Shown here: one piece after another, positions 37,136 through 37,192 of the stretch
Layout: each line of letters opens with the position of its first letter
Numbering within the stretch: position 1 is the first letter of the stretch
Source of the DNA: Desulfotomaculaceae bacterium
GTDB taxonomy: Bacteria > Bacillota > Desulfotomaculia > Desulfotomaculales > Pelotomaculaceae
Direction: 5' to 3'
NCBI GenBank assembly: GCA_028709235.1
Contig: JAQVXL010000005.1
Location: 19,316-56,507 of the forward strand
Length of the DNA stretch: 37,192 bases
Program-made: the position numbers and the translations under genes
Notes under the pieces: model-generated
Told to the model about the DNA's origin: nothing
The model's database searches: none
Seen by the model: the letters and a program-made list of their open reading frames with translations, nothing else

Positions 37136-37192
37136 TGCAAGACAAAACAATCAGAGAGCTAACTAAAGGTTGCCGTTCTGTAGAAGATGTCC
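37136..37192 (+). CDS. N-terminal fragment of a probable IS256-family (Mutator) transposase
   Basis: Starts at ATG 37136 after AAAGGAGATGA and is cut by the window edge after 19 codons (MQDMQDKTIRELTKGCRSVE...). The pattern of a short polar start, then a TIRELxKxCRSVEDV segment, resembles N-termini of IS256 transposases. Too short for certainty. Confidence 0.5.

Overview
The window is a piece of a Bacillota chromosome, most likely from a Desulfotomaculia/Pelotomaculum-like anaerobe. This is inferred from four things: the housekeeping synteny pcrA - ligA - gatCAB and accD - accA - pfkA - pyk; amj; a pyruvate kinase with the extra C-terminal domain; and frequent TTG start codons behind strong Shine-Dalgarno sites. 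No rRNA, tRNA or CRISPR array was seen. Base composition looks close to balanced in the conserved genes and becomes AT-rich around 33.9-35.9 kb.

Left part (1-10.3 kb). A transcriptional regulator joins a phenol-type XylR/MopR sensor domain to a PucR/CdaR-type output. It is followed by a type 1 isopentenyl-diphosphate isomerase, the PcrA helicase, the lipid II flippase Amj, NAD-dependent DNA ligase, and then gatC, gatA and gatB for tRNA-dependent amidation. A roughly 190-base element with inverted ends sits exactly between gatA and gatB.

Carbohydrate block (11.9-19.8 kb). A 55-residue membrane protein, a CBM25-like starch-binding protein, a GT4 glucan synthase-like glycosyltransferase and a nucleotidyltransferase/phosphohexomutase fusion lie on the plus strand. 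Facing them are a secreted protein of unknown function, a GH57 branching enzyme and a DUF4912 protein. Together they look like a compact alpha-glucan (glycogen-like) synthesis set without recognisable glgC, GH13 glgB or glgP. The mutase half of the fusion has lost several active-site motifs.

Middle (20.0-32.2 kb). nth (start unclear, possibly AUA), trmL, dnaE, a TraB-family membrane protein on the minus strand, a DUF2007 protein, accD, accA, pfkA, pyk and a DedA-family protein. A good promoter precedes the DUF2007-accDA group and a strong terminator closes it before pfkA.

Right part (32.3-37.2 kb). This is more accessory: a macro-domain/SGNH-hydrolase fusion with an apparent internal deletion in the macro domain, several small unrecognised proteins, a pentapeptide-repeat protein, a NudC-type NADH pyrophosphatase, and at the edge the start of what is probably an IS256-family transposase. 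Degenerate GGGGACA/TGTCCCC repeat modules recur in intergenic regions across the window, and an exact 20-base tandem repeat precedes nudC.
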